Shown here: positions 36,552-45,282 of the stretch, piece by piece
Layout: each line of letters starts with the position of its first letter
Position numbering within the stretch: the stretch's first letter is position 1
Source of the DNA: an uncultured Clostridia bacterium
GTDB lineage: Bacteria > Bacillota > Clostridia > Christensenellales > UBA1242
Assembly: GCA_944349905.1 (NCBI GenBank)
Contig: CALVNR010000001.1
Location: 130,550-194,549 of the forward strand
Reading direction: 5' to 3'
Length of the DNA: 64,000 nucleotides
The notes under the pieces: generated by a model
Seen by the model: the letters and a program-made list of their open reading frames with translations, nothing else
The model's database searches: none
Told to the model about the DNA's origin: nothing
Program-made: the position numbers and the translations under genes

Positions 36552-36560
36552 AGGTGGAAA

Positions 36561-37367
36561 ATGAAAAATAAATTAAAAGATAAAGTAATTGTTATAACAG
36601 GGGCTAGTAGTGGTATTGGCTTGTGCACAGCCAAAAAACTTACAAGTCTAGGTGCAAAAGTTTATGGTATTGCTAGAAATAATTTTGAAGGAGAAAATTT
36701 TTCGTTTCTTCAAGCAGATATAAACGATGATGAAAAGATAAGAGAAATTTTTAAAGAAATATATGATAAAGAAGGAAAAATTGATGTATTGATTAACAAT
36801 GCTGGTTATGGAATCGCTGGTGCAATAGAATCAACAAAAAGAGATTCAATTTACAATTTAGTCAATACAAATCTTTCTGCTTTAATAAATTTGTGTGCTA
36901 TTGCTATTCCTTATCTTAAACAATCATCTATTTCACATATTGTAAATATTTCATCTATTGGTGGAATTATCCCTTTGCCATTTCAAGCAGTTTATTCAGC
37001 GACCAAAGCTGGTGTTGAAGTGTTTTCAAGAGCACTTGCAAACGAAGTCAAACCTTTTAATATAAAAGTGTCAGCCATTATGCCCGGCGACATAAAAACA
37101 GGATTTACGAAAAATAGAATTATAGAAGAAGGCAACGAGAGTCAAAATTATAAAAATATCATAAAGAAAAGCATTGAAAAAGTTGAAAGAGATGAGCAAA
37201 CGGGGAAAGGACCAGAAGGTGTTGTTAAAGTTATTGTAAAAATTTTAAAGAAAAAAAATCCACCACTTAAAATTGCAGTTGGATTTTGGTACAAATTTGT
37301 TCCATTTTTGGTTCGTATTTTGCCAAACAAAATTATAAACTGGATTGTAGGAAAGATGTATTGTTAA
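36561..37367 (+). CDS. Short-chain dehydrogenase/reductase
   Basis: A 268-residue classical SDR. The cofactor motif TGASSGIG is at residues 13-20, NNAG marks the structural strand, ISSIGG supplies the catalytic Ser, and YSATK is the Tyr-x-x-x-Lys pair at about 153-157. The C-terminal ~60 residues are basic and hydrophobic (FWYKFVPFLVRILPNKIINW), as in SDRs that associate with membranes or act on lipids. The substrate is unknown. It lies nine bases after the unknown gene, with AAAGGTGG as ribosome binding site, and tdk follows after 26 bases. Confidence 0.88.
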   Translation: MKNKLKDKVIVITGASSGIGLCTAKKLTSLGAKVYGIARNNFEGENFSFLQADINDDEKIREIFKEIYDKEGKIDVLINNAGYGIAGAIESTKRDSIYNLVNTNLSALINLCAIAIPYLKQSSISHIVNISSIGGIIPLPFQAVYSATKAGVEVFSRALANEVKPFNIKVSAIMPGDIKTGFTKNRIIEEGNESQNYKNIIKKSIEKVERDEQTGKGPEGVVKVIVKILKKKNPPLKIAVGFWYKFVPFLVRILPNKIINWIVGKMYC

Positions 37368-37393
37368 AATTTTGATTTAAACAAAGGAGAATT

Positions 37394-37972
37394 ATGAGCA
37401 AACTGTATTTTAAATATGGAGCAATGGGGAGCAGTAAAACAGCACAAGCATTGATGTGTAAATTTAATTATGAACAAAAAGATTTTAAAGTTTTTTTGTT
37501 TAAGCCTATTGTTGACAATAGGTTGCAAAAAGATGGAAAGGCACTTGTTGGAAGTAGAATTGGTTTAAGCAGTGAATGTATTGAATTTACGAAAAATGAC
37601 AATTTTTTATCACTTGCAAAAACACTAAATATTTTACAAGAACGCAATGTAATAATTATTGATGAATGTCAATTTTTGACAAAAGAGCAGGTAGAGCAAT
37701 TAAAAGAGATTTCTTTTACAATTCCTGTTTTGTGCTATGGTTTACTTACTAATTTTAAAACATATCTTTTCGAAGGAAGCAAAAGGCTTATAGAAATTGC
37801 CGATTCTATAAAAGAAATTAAATCCGTTTGTAGCTGTGGTAGAAAGGCGATTGTAAATGCACGTGTGGTAGATGGAAAAATCGTAGACGATGGGAATGAA
37901 GTGTTAATTGGTGGCGACGAAAAATATCAAGGTATGTGTTATCAGTGTTACATAAAAGCAAAAAGAAAGTGA
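37394..37972 (+). CDS. tdk: Thymidine kinase
   Basis: A 192-residue type II thymidine kinase that phosphorylates thymidine with ATP in the salvage pathway. The P-loop GAMGSSKT is at residues 9-16, the Walker B-like IIIDECQF follows, and the substrate region contains CYGLLTNF with the lasso segment LFEGSKRLIEIAD. A zinc site is formed by the pairs CSCG and CYQC. The length is normal. It complements thyX. AAAGGAG precedes the ATG. Confidence 0.95.
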   Translation: MSKLYFKYGAMGSSKTAQALMCKFNYEQKDFKVFLFKPIVDNRLQKDGKALVGSRIGLSSECIEFTKNDNFLSLAKTLNILQERNVIIIDECQFLTKEQVEQLKEISFTIPVLCYGLLTNFKTYLFEGSKRLIEIADSIKEIKSVCSCGRKAIVNARVVDGKIVDDGNEVLIGGDEKYQGMCYQCYIKAKRK

Positions 37973-37995
37973 AAATTAATTTCACTTTCTTTTTT
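37961..37995 (+). terminator. Terminator of the tdk operon
   Basis: A 14-pair stem AAAAGAAAGTGAAA/TTTCACTTTCTTTT with a five-base loop starts inside tdk and is followed by T. Confidence 0.8.
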
Positions 37996-38021
37996 ATTAA
38001 TTTATAAATAATAAAATCTAT

Positions 38022-39617
38022 TTATTTTTCTTTGCTTTCATCTTTTTCTTCATTCATTACTCTCAATAGAGGAACTTTCTTTAAGTAGTATTCATCTATT
38101 TTATAAGCATCTTGCAGAGTCCTTGCATGATAAAATTTTTTTATTTCTTTAATATGAGGCTTATAAACAAGTATATCTTGCAAAGGAGAAAAACTTGCTA
38201 TTTCAAATTCTCTGTTTTGCAATGAAAATGCGTTTGCAGATTTGTCGCTAACAATTTGTTTAATATCAGATTTAGAAAGCCCCATTTGAAGCAAAGAAGA
38301 AATAGTTTTATATTTTTTGTAGTGATTTAATATTTTTTCGTAATTTTGCTCTACACTTATACTTTCTGTATCTAAATTTTTATTTTTAAATTTATCTATA
38401 AATGAAATTTCTTCTTGCGACAAAAATTTTTGATAATACGGATAATTAATAAAGAAATTCATAAAGTGGCAAAACTCAAATAAATTTGGACTGATGTATT
38501 TCTGATTTTCTAAATAATCAAATTTGATTATATTTTTGGAAGCGTTTGTTGTATATTTTAATGGAGAAGATAAATCTAGGGTTTTATTTTTTATTCTTTC
38601 GCACAAATTTTCCAATTTTTCCAAAACAATTTTTTCAATTTTGTTAAAATTATTTTCTCCGAAAACTTTTTTACATTGCTTAACACTTAATTTATCAAAA
38701 TATCTAAATTGCAGGAATTGTGCCTCTTGTGGTGTGAAGGCATAATCATACAATTTGTTTTGCATTTTGTCAGAAATTTGATTGGTTTTGAAAATATTTA
38801 ACATATACTTTTTATAGCAATTAAAAATTTCATCGTTTGGAAGATAATTAAACAAAATATTGATATTTATATCATTTTTAAAAACATATCTGCCTATTGC
38901 CCAAAGTTTCATCTTTCCGCAATTCAACTTTTGTGTTTCAACTTGTGTTGAGGTGAAATTGGAAAGTTCATAACAAGTTCTTATTTTTTTGAATAATTGA
39001 TGTATTTGCTTGTGTAGATTTTGTTTTGATGTGTTTAGCATTTTGCTTACATTTTCAAAAGTTTCATTTTTACTATAAACCATCTCTAAGATATACAAAT
39101 CTTTTTTGTCAAAAAAATAATTTAGTTTTTTAAAAATATTGGACCATTCTAATTTTTCATGTAAATTTTCAAAAATATGATTTGAGTTTGGGTCTGCTAT
39201 AACGTCTTTTAATGTAAAACTCTCATTATCGTTATTTGTAACATTTTCATCTAAAGAAATAGTATTGTTTAAATCTTTTCTTTTTAACACATTTTCTTTT
39301 TTTAACATATTTAATAAACATTTTTTAAAACATGTCATGGCAAATGAAGAAAATTTGTAACCTTTTGTATAATCAAAATATTTTATAGCTTTATATAACT
39401 CTAATGTTAAATATTGAAAGATATCATCAACATCGTATGATTTTATCTGATTGACTATACTTACATTTTTTTTCATGCAATCTACAATAAGAGGTTGGTT
39501 TAATTTTATTAATTGTTCAACATAAATATTGTTGTCAAAATTTCCGTTATCTTTTGCTAGTTTATGAGCTTTTTCAATTAGTTCCAAATTTAAAGTTGCC
39601 AATGTGCTTTTTGTCAT
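38022..39617 (-). CDS. Sigma-70-like factor with a long unrecognised C-terminal extension
   Basis: A 531-residue protein. Residues ~35-110 form sigma region 2 (VDDIFQYLTLELYKAIKYFD, then YTKGYKFSSFAMTCFKKCLL). Residues ~165-215 look like region 4, with a helix-turn-helix FENVSKMLNTSKQNLHKQI. About 315 further residues follow, with a second possible HTH (LSVKQCKKVFGENNFNKIEK) and a third (ISSLLQMGLSKSDIKQIVSD). Sigma factors of this size class normally stop near residue 200-250, so the extension may sense a signal or bind a partner. The start at 39617 has AGGAGAAAG, and the promoter at 39636 is itself a standard sigma-A one. The target genes are unknown. Confidence 0.72.
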   Translation of the reverse strand: MTKSTLATLNLELIEKAHKLAKDNGNFDNNIYVEQLIKLNQPLIVDCMKKNVSIVNQIKSYDVDDIFQYLTLELYKAIKYFDYTKGYKFSSFAMTCFKKCLLNMLKKENVLKRKDLNNTISLDENVTNNDNESFTLKDVIADPNSNHIFENLHEKLEWSNIFKKLNYFFDKKDLYILEMVYSKNETFENVSKMLNTSKQNLHKQIHQLFKKIRTCYELSNFTSTQVETQKLNCGKMKLWAIGRYVFKNDININILFNYLPNDEIFNCYKKYMLNIFKTNQISDKMQNKLYDYAFTPQEAQFLQFRYFDKLSVKQCKKVFGENNFNKIEKIVLEKLENLCERIKNKTLDLSSPLKYTTNASKNIIKFDYLENQKYISPNLFEFCHFMNFFINYPYYQKFLSQEEISFIDKFKNKNLDTESISVEQNYEKILNHYKKYKTISSLLQMGLSKSDIKQIVSDKSANAFSLQNREFEIASFSPLQDILVYKPHIKEIKKFYHARTLQDAYKIDEYYLKKVPLLRVMNEEKDESKEK

Positions 39618-39635
39618 TTGCTTTCTCCTTTTCCT

Positions 39636-39664
39636 ATTTTAAAATAAAACTAATTATATGTCAA
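39636..39664 (-). promoter_or_regulatory. Promoter of the sigma-like gene
   Basis: On the minus strand a perfect TTGACA (39659-39664), a 17-base spacer and TAAAAT (39636-39641). Confidence 0.65.
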
Positions 39665-39721
39665 GATTGAAATTTTTAAAATTAATTTTAATTATATATT
39701 TTAACATTTTTTTATTAATAA

Positions 39722-39748
39722 AAAAAAGAACTTATTATGTCCTTTTTT
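39722..39748 (-). terminator. Terminator of the degV gene
   Basis: On the minus strand the stem AAAAAAGGAC/GTTCTTTTTT (one G-T pair) has a seven-base loop and a T run, between degV and the sigma-like gene promoter. Confidence 0.65.
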
Positions 39749-39755
39749 CTATCTT

Positions 39756-40604
39756 TTAATTATTAATATATAATAAGCCAAGAGTTCCTTTGCCACAATG
39801 ACAAGTAATAGTAGGACCGGCAACAGTTGTTAGCACTTCATCAAAGATGCCTTTTTCTTTTACGTATTCTATTATTTCATTAACAATTTCAGGTTCTGCA
39901 CTAGAATGGGTTATGAAGCATCTTGTTTTATTTGGGTTATTAAATTTTGCCAATATGTCATCAACGTATTTTTTTAATATAACATTCATTTTGCCTCTGT
40001 ATTTATCTGTTGGAACAATTTTTCCATCTATTAATTGTAAAGAAGGGTGTATTTTTAATAAATTTGCACCAAATTTTGCAAGTGCAGAGCATCTTCCATT
40101 TTTGCATAAGTATTCTAGCGTATCCACAACAAATGAAGCTTGAACTTTTGGTGCTAAAAGACTTTCTCGTTGATATATTTCTTTTGCAGATTTTCCTTGC
40201 ATTGCTTGAATACTTGCATCAATTAACAAAAGTCCTATGCCTGTTGATAATGAAAGGCTGTCAACAATATATACCTTGTCTGTTCCTATTTCATTTGCTG
40301 CATTAACGGCGTTTTGATAAGAAACCGATAATTGTGAAGACAAACCGATATGAACAACAGTTTGTCCATTATCTGTAAATTTTTTAAAAAAATCTTTATA
40401 TTCTTCTGTGCTTCTTGCAGAAGTTTTTGGCAACTTTTTTGTTTTGCTTACAAATTCAAATAAATCTTTTGTTGTTACATTTTCACCATCATAGCACTCT
40501 TTTTCGCCTAGCATAACTACAATAGGTATTGTTTTTATGTTATACTTTTCTAGTAATTCTTTTGATAAATCACAACTTGTATCTGATGTTATTTGAACCT
40601 TCAT
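39756..40604 (-). CDS. DegV family fatty acid-binding protein
   Basis: A 282-residue DegV protein. In this family (FakB) the protein holds a fatty acid for phosphorylation by FakA. It opens with ITSDTSCDLSKELLEKYNI, and has the ARSTEEY motif, HIGLSSQLSVSYQNA around residue 90, a lid region, and a C-terminal HCGKGTLG loop. All family blocks and the normal length are present. No fakA is nearby. It has its own promoter and AAGGAG site and is monocistronic. Confidence 0.9.
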   Translation of the reverse strand: MKVQITSDTSCDLSKELLEKYNIKTIPIVVMLGEKECYDGENVTTKDLFEFVSKTKKLPKTSARSTEEYKDFFKKFTDNGQTVVHIGLSSQLSVSYQNAVNAANEIGTDKVYIVDSLSLSTGIGLLLIDASIQAMQGKSAKEIYQRESLLAPKVQASFVVDTLEYLCKNGRCSALAKFGANLLKIHPSLQLIDGKIVPTDKYRGKMNVILKKYVDDILAKFNNPNKTRCFITHSSAEPEIVNEIIEYVKEKGIFDEVLTTVAGPTITCHCGKGTLGLLYINN

Positions 40605-40626
40605 AATTTCTCCTTACTTAAAAAAA

Positions 40627-40655
40627 AGTATATCATAATGATAATTTTTTGTCTA
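40627..40655 (-). promoter_or_regulatory. Promoter of the degV gene
   Basis: On the minus strand TAGACA (40650-40655), a 17-base spacer and TATACT (40627-40632). Confidence 0.55.
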
Positions 40656-40745
40656 CCAAATTGCTTTTATAAACAATTTAAAAATAATAAATGTTTGAAT
40701 AAAAATATTTTAAGTTTAAAATTAATTTTATTTTTTTTAGTTTTG

Positions 40746-40754
40746 TGTTATAAT
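40746..40754 (+). promoter_or_regulatory. Extended -10 promoter of the twin-ATPase ABC operon
   Basis: TGT followed by a perfect TATAAT (40749-40754). No convincing -35 is present. It lies 47 bases before the ATG at 40802. Confidence 0.45.
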
Positions 40755-40801
40755 ATGCATATATAAATAACATATCTTTTAATGATTAAGAAGGTGTGCC
40801 T

Positions 40802-41758
40802 ATGGAAGATAAAATACTTATTGAAGTTGAGAAATTAACAAAAGATTACGGTCACGGTCGTGGTGTTTTTGATGTTTCTTTTGAAGTTAAAGAAGGCGAA
40901 GCTTTTGGTTTTTTAGGCCCAAACGGAGCAGGGAAAAGCACAACTATAAGACACATAATGGGATTTTCAAAACCACAAACTGGTCAAACCAAGATATTGG
41001 GCTATGAGTCTTTTGGGAATTATTATAAATTTTTGAAAGATGTGGGATATTTGCCGGGAGAAATTGCTTTGCCAGAAGGTTTAACTGGTTGGGAATTTCT
41101 TAAAATGATGAGCGATTTAAGACATCTTGAAAATCAAGAAAGAACAAAAATGCTGTTAGAAAAATTCAAGTTAAATCCAGCTGGGGAAACAAAGCGTATG
41201 AGTTTGGGAGATAAAAGAAAACTTGCAGTTGTTGCAGCGTTTATGAACGACCCAAAAGTTTTGATATTAGATGAACCAACAAGTGGATTAGACCCTGTTA
41301 TGCAACAAGTTTTTATAGATTTTGTAAAAGAGGAAAAAAAGAGGGGAAAAACAATTTTGCTTTCTTCGCATATGTTTAATGAAGTTGAAGCCACTTGTGA
41401 TAGGATAGCAATTATAAAAGATGGAAAAATTGTTTCAATGTTTGATACAAATAATATAAAACACAATGAAAACAAAAATTTTCATATAAAATTTAAAAAT
41501 AAAATAGATTATGACAAATTTTTAGCAGCATTACCAATAAATAAGAAAAGAAAATTAAAAGTGGGAAAACCATACATATATAAAAATGATGAAAAAGATT
41601 TTTCTGTTTTTGTATATTGTAATGATCGTGATATAAATCAATTAATCAACTTGCTTAGCGATTTATCAGTAATTCTTTTTGAAGAAATCAAATTTACTTT
41701 GCAGGATCATTTTATGCAGTTTTACAGAGAAGATAAAAAATTTGGAGGTGTTTTTTAA
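40802..41758 (+). CDS. ABC transporter ATP-binding protein (first of a pair)
   Basis: A 318-residue ATPase of the multidrug/antibiotic ABC-2 exporter type. Walker A is GPNGAGKSTT, the signature is RMSLGDKRK instead of LSGGQ, Walker B is KVLILDEPTSG, and SSHMFNE is the switch. The last ~90 residues form an extra domain that is also found in the next gene. The ATG at 40802 is preferred to an in-frame GTG at 40796 because AAGAAGG sits correctly before the ATG. Its TAA overlaps the ATG of the second ATPase (TAATG). Confidence 0.88.
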   Translation: MEDKILIEVEKLTKDYGHGRGVFDVSFEVKEGEAFGFLGPNGAGKSTTIRHIMGFSKPQTGQTKILGYESFGNYYKFLKDVGYLPGEIALPEGLTGWEFLKMMSDLRHLENQERTKMLLEKFKLNPAGETKRMSLGDKRKLAVVAAFMNDPKVLILDEPTSGLDPVMQQVFIDFVKEEKKRGKTILLSSHMFNEVEATCDRIAIIKDGKIVSMFDTNNIKHNENKNFHIKFKNKIDYDKFLAALPINKKRKLKVGKPYIYKNDEKDFSVFVYCNDRDINQLINLLSDLSVILFEEIKFTLQDHFMQFYREDKKFGGVF

Positions 41759-42714
41759 TGGAAAATATCATAGAAGTAAAAAACCTTACCAAAGACTATG
41801 GACAAAATAGGGGAATTTTTGATATAACTTTTTCTGTAAAAAAAGGAGAGGTTTTTGGTTTTGTAGGAACAAATGGCAGTGGAAAAACAACGATTATTCG
41901 TCATCTTATGGGGTTTTTAAAAGCTCAAAAAGGACAAGTTAATGTTTTAGGACTAGATGCATGGAAAGATTCGTGTGAAATAAAAAAATCAGTTGAATAT
42001 ATTCCAGGTGAAATAGCTTTTCCCGATTTAAACAATGGTATAACATTTCTTAAAAATCAGGCTGATTTACTCAAACTTGAAAATATGAACTATGCAGATT
42101 ATTTAATTCAAAAATTACAACTTGATCCATCTGCAAATTTGAAAAGAATGAGTAAAGGAATGAAACAAAAGACTGCCATTGTAGCTGCATTGATGGCAGA
42201 CAAAGACGTTATTATCTTAGATGAACCAACAACAGGACTTGACCCACTTATGAGAGAAACCTTCTTAGAGATTATTTTGGAAGAAAAGAAAAAAGGCAAG
42301 ACAATAATTATGAGCAGTCAGATGTTTGATGAACTAGAAACTACATGTGATAGAGTAGCATTAATACTTGATGGACATATTATTGATATTGCTAGTATAG
42401 ATGATATAAAAAATTCAAAAAAGATTTTTTATAAAATTGAGTTTAAAAATGAAAAAGATTTTAAAGATTTTAAAAAATTAAAATATAAAATAATTCGTAC
42501 CCAAGAAAAATATTTTCAATATACAATAAGTATAAGCAAAGACAAAGTAAGCAAATTGTTTAATGATTTAAAAAATTTTAAATTAAAATTCATTAGTGAA
42601 GTTAAACAAAATCTTGAAAAACACTTTAAAGAAGTTTTGCTTAAAGTATACGAAAATGAAAATAAAAGTAATCAAAAATCTTCTAAAAAGGAGGTAAAGA
42701 AAAATGATAAATAA
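41758..42714 (+). CDS. ABC transporter ATP-binding protein (second of a pair)
   Basis: A 318-residue paralogue of the preceding ATPase: Walker A GTNGSGKTTI, signature RMSKGMKQK, Walker B VIILDEPTTG, switch SSQMFDE (Gln for the usual His). The C-terminal domain matches the first gene in layout and ends in a Lys-rich tail. The overlapping start and the 11-base overlap with the permease gene imply coupled expression and probably a heterodimeric ATPase on one permease. Confidence 0.87.
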   Translation: MENIIEVKNLTKDYGQNRGIFDITFSVKKGEVFGFVGTNGSGKTTIIRHLMGFLKAQKGQVNVLGLDAWKDSCEIKKSVEYIPGEIAFPDLNNGITFLKNQADLLKLENMNYADYLIQKLQLDPSANLKRMSKGMKQKTAIVAALMADKDVIILDEPTTGLDPLMRETFLEIILEEKKKGKTIIMSSQMFDELETTCDRVALILDGHIIDIASIDDIKNSKKIFYKIEFKNEKDFKDFKKLKYKIIRTQEKYFQYTISISKDKVSKLFNDLKNFKLKFISEVKQNLEKHFKEVLLKVYENENKSNQKSSKKEVKKNDK

Positions 42715-44332
42715 AGCATTATTCAAACAATCATGCAAAGCAAATTGGGTAAAATGGCTTGCTGTTACATTATCTACATGTATAATGCTTATGATTGTCA
42801 TCATTGTTTTAGGCAATTTAGGTATAAATGACATAAGAGATTCTCTCAAAGATGTTTTTGTTCAAGCTGACCAAGAATCATATTTAAAAGAAAATTCTGT
42901 TGATGGTTATGAATTATATTTAACTTCTGTTGATGGTTATTCAGTTTTATATGCAAAGGCAGTCTATATGCCTAGCTTACAACAAAGTTTTAATGATGCC
43001 GTGACCGAATTTGAAGAATATTATGGAGAGGGCAGTGCCACAAAAGAAATACGTGACAATCAAATTATTCCACAATTAGTATCAGTAATTATTTCAAACC
43101 CAATGTTTGCTGGTGCTTTTGTAGGGATGGATGACGCAACTGTGACAATGTTTTTAACAACTTATTTAACTGTGTATAGCGATAACCAGTTAAATGGGAC
43201 TTCTAAAACTAATGACGAAATTTTGCAGGAAACATATGCTAAAATGGTTTATCAAAATGCGTATCAACAAGAAATTGTAAGTGGAAAAACAGAAGAGGAG
43301 GCATTTACTAGCGCAATTTTTGCAAAATCAGTTGCTCTTGATGCTGCAAAAGAATATACAAAAAACAGCATAAATCCTGAATTTGATTATTCACAAGTGG
43401 CAACAAATTGTGTTAATTTATTAATACAAGAACAAGCTGAACAAAGTTTTGCTGGCTCAGATTTAAGTGAAGATGAAATTAAACAACAAGGTGTGGCAGC
43501 AAAAGTTATTTCAAACACTGCTATTACTACATATCTTTTATGGTATAATCAGCTGATGGAAGGGCAAGAAGAAACACCAGAAATAGTTTTGCAAGCAAAA
43601 ACAGAAGCTAAAAATCAAGCAACAAAAAGTATTTCTGACCAAATACCAGAAAAAGTAGCAGTTGCTTTGCAAGAACTTGGAAACATGGATATTTATGGAC
43701 TTATTATTGGTTCAATCTTCTATAAAATTGCAGGGTTATTGTTGCCTATGGTGTTTGTAATAATGACTGCAAATGGTTTGCTTGCCGGTCAAGTTGATTC
43801 TGGTTCTATGGCATATGTTTTGTCAACACCAACCAAAAGAAGAACTGTAACTGTAACACAACTAGCATATTTAGCTTTTGCACTATTTTCAATGTTTGCA
43901 ATGCTTACAATATTTAGTGTAATTGCTGTTGCAATAGCAGGTGGAAATAGTTTTGCCATAAACTTTGGTGAAATTTTACTTCTCAACCTAGGTGCATATG
44001 TTACAATGTTTGCAATAGCAGGTTTTTGCTTTATGTGTTCTGCATTATTCAATACTACAAAACACTCTTTGTCAATAGGTGGTGGCCTTACAATATTCTC
44101 GCTTGTTTGTACGATTTTAGGATTGTTTGGTTCTGCAGTAGTTCCAAGTGCAATGAGAATTTCTGCGATGAATTTCTTTAACTATTTATCAATCATAACA
44201 TTATTTGATACAGTTTCTATATTAGATGGTACATTAAGTTTTCTATGGAAATTGGCTATTCTTGCAGGAATAGGTTTGATAGGTATTATTGTAGGAGTGT
44301 TTAGATTTGACAAAAAAGATTTACCATTGTAA
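42704..44332 (+). CDS. ABC-2 type permease with large extracellular domain
   Basis: A 542-residue permease. A first membrane helix (residues ~17-40) is followed by an extracellular domain of about 300 residues rich in Gln, Glu and Ala. Five more helices from about 345 to 535 form the ABC-2 exporter core (GLLAGQVDSGSMAYVLSTPT is the conserved inner segment). It partners the two ATPases upstream. The function is export, probably of a lipid, peptide or drug. An AAAAAGGAGG site lies inside the upstream gene. Confidence 0.85.
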   Translation: MINKALFKQSCKANWVKWLAVTLSTCIMLMIVIIVLGNLGINDIRDSLKDVFVQADQESYLKENSVDGYELYLTSVDGYSVLYAKAVYMPSLQQSFNDAVTEFEEYYGEGSATKEIRDNQIIPQLVSVIISNPMFAGAFVGMDDATVTMFLTTYLTVYSDNQLNGTSKTNDEILQETYAKMVYQNAYQQEIVSGKTEEEAFTSAIFAKSVALDAAKEYTKNSINPEFDYSQVATNCVNLLIQEQAEQSFAGSDLSEDEIKQQGVAAKVISNTAITTYLLWYNQLMEGQEETPEIVLQAKTEAKNQATKSISDQIPEKVAVALQELGNMDIYGLIIGSIFYKIAGLLLPMVFVIMTANGLLAGQVDSGSMAYVLSTPTKRRTVTVTQLAYLAFALFSMFAMLTIFSVIAVAIAGGNSFAINFGEILLLNLGAYVTMFAIAGFCFMCSALFNTTKHSLSIGGGLTIFSLVCTILGLFGSAVVPSAMRISAMNFFNYLSIITLFDTVSILDGTLSFLWKLAILAGIGLIGIIVGVFRFDKKDLPL

Positions 44333-44334
44333 AT

Positions 44335-44363
44335 AAAAAGCAAGATTAACAATCTTGCTTTTT
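44335..44363. terminator. Bidirectional terminator after the permease
   Basis: A 13-pair stem AAAAAGCAAGATT/AATCTTGCTTTTT with a three-base loop lies between convergent genes and overlaps the end of the minus-strand gene. Confidence 0.85.
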
Positions 44364-45164
44364 ATTTAAATATTTATTAAATTCTTTAAGTAATTTTAAA
44401 AATTTTTTTGGTAAAAAACTTTGGCATTTTTCTATTAAACTCTTATCAATATCTTTATAATATGTTTCAGCAATAGAGGCTGTTATCGTTGTTATAGTAT
44501 CCGTATCTCCACCAAATGAAACAGCGTTTCTTATTGCATCTTCAAAGGAAGTGGAATTGAAAAAAGAAATTAATGCTGGTCTTACCGTTTCTATTGATTC
44601 AAAAGTGTAAGAATAATTTTTTCTATATTTGCTTATAGGAATATCTAAATTTAAAGAAAAGGTTTTGCTTATAATTTCTTTTACTTTTTGCATTTCATAA
44701 TTGTTTTTTAAATACCAAATTGTATAGCAAACAATTTTTGCACCAATTTTACCATAGTATGTATTATGAGTTGGTAAAATTCCTTTTGTTATAAGTTGAT
44801 TTATTTCTTTTAAAGAATGACAATACCAAGCAATAGGGCTAGAACGCATTGCCCCGCCATTACCTTTACTTTTTGAAAATTTATAACCACAACTAGTTGT
44901 AATCCAATGCACATAACTTGGTCCATAAATTGTAGGGGTTTTGTCAGGAAAAGACTTATAAGATTTTTTCAAACAATCTATCATTGCTTTTGAAGATTTA
45001 TCCGTATGTAACAACCAATCAATTGTTGCAAATGTTAAAATAGTATCATCTGAAAACTTACTTCTTTCTGTAAAAAACTCAAAATTTTTTGTTTTTTTAT
45101 TATATTTCTCGTTTTCATGAGTATAAGAATTTCCAATAATATCTCCAATGTAAAAACCGTTCAT
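44346..45164 (-). CDS. ADP-ribosylglycohydrolase family protein
   Basis: A 272-residue protein of the DraG/ARH fold, which removes ADP-ribose from proteins or other molecules using two Mg ions. Metal-binding motifs are FSDDT (residues 37-41) and FGGDTDT near residue 220. The N-terminal GFYIGDIIGNSYE-like turn (GDIIGNSYTHE) and GNGGAMRSSPIA are also typical. It is slightly shorter than average but complete. No ADP-ribosyltransferase partner is visible. Convergent with the ABC operon. Confidence 0.88.
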   Translation of the reverse strand: MNGFYIGDIIGNSYTHENEKYNKKTKNFEFFTERSKFSDDTILTFATIDWLLHTDKSSKAMIDCLKKSYKSFPDKTPTIYGPSYVHWITTSCGYKFSKSKGNGGAMRSSPIAWYCHSLKEINQLITKGILPTHNTYYGKIGAKIVCYTIWYLKNNYEMQKVKEIISKTFSLNLDIPISKYRKNYSYTFESIETVRPALISFFNSTSFEDAIRNAVSFGGDTDTITTITASIAETYYKDIDKSLIEKCQSFLPKKFLKLLKEFNKYLNKKQDC

Positions 45165-45282
45165 AAATTTTTCCTTTTTGTAGATTTTAACATAAAATTT
45201 TAATATATTCTAGTTTTTTTTCAAAAATTTAATATTAAATTTTATAAATTTATGTTAAACTATTTGAAAAGGAGATTAAATT

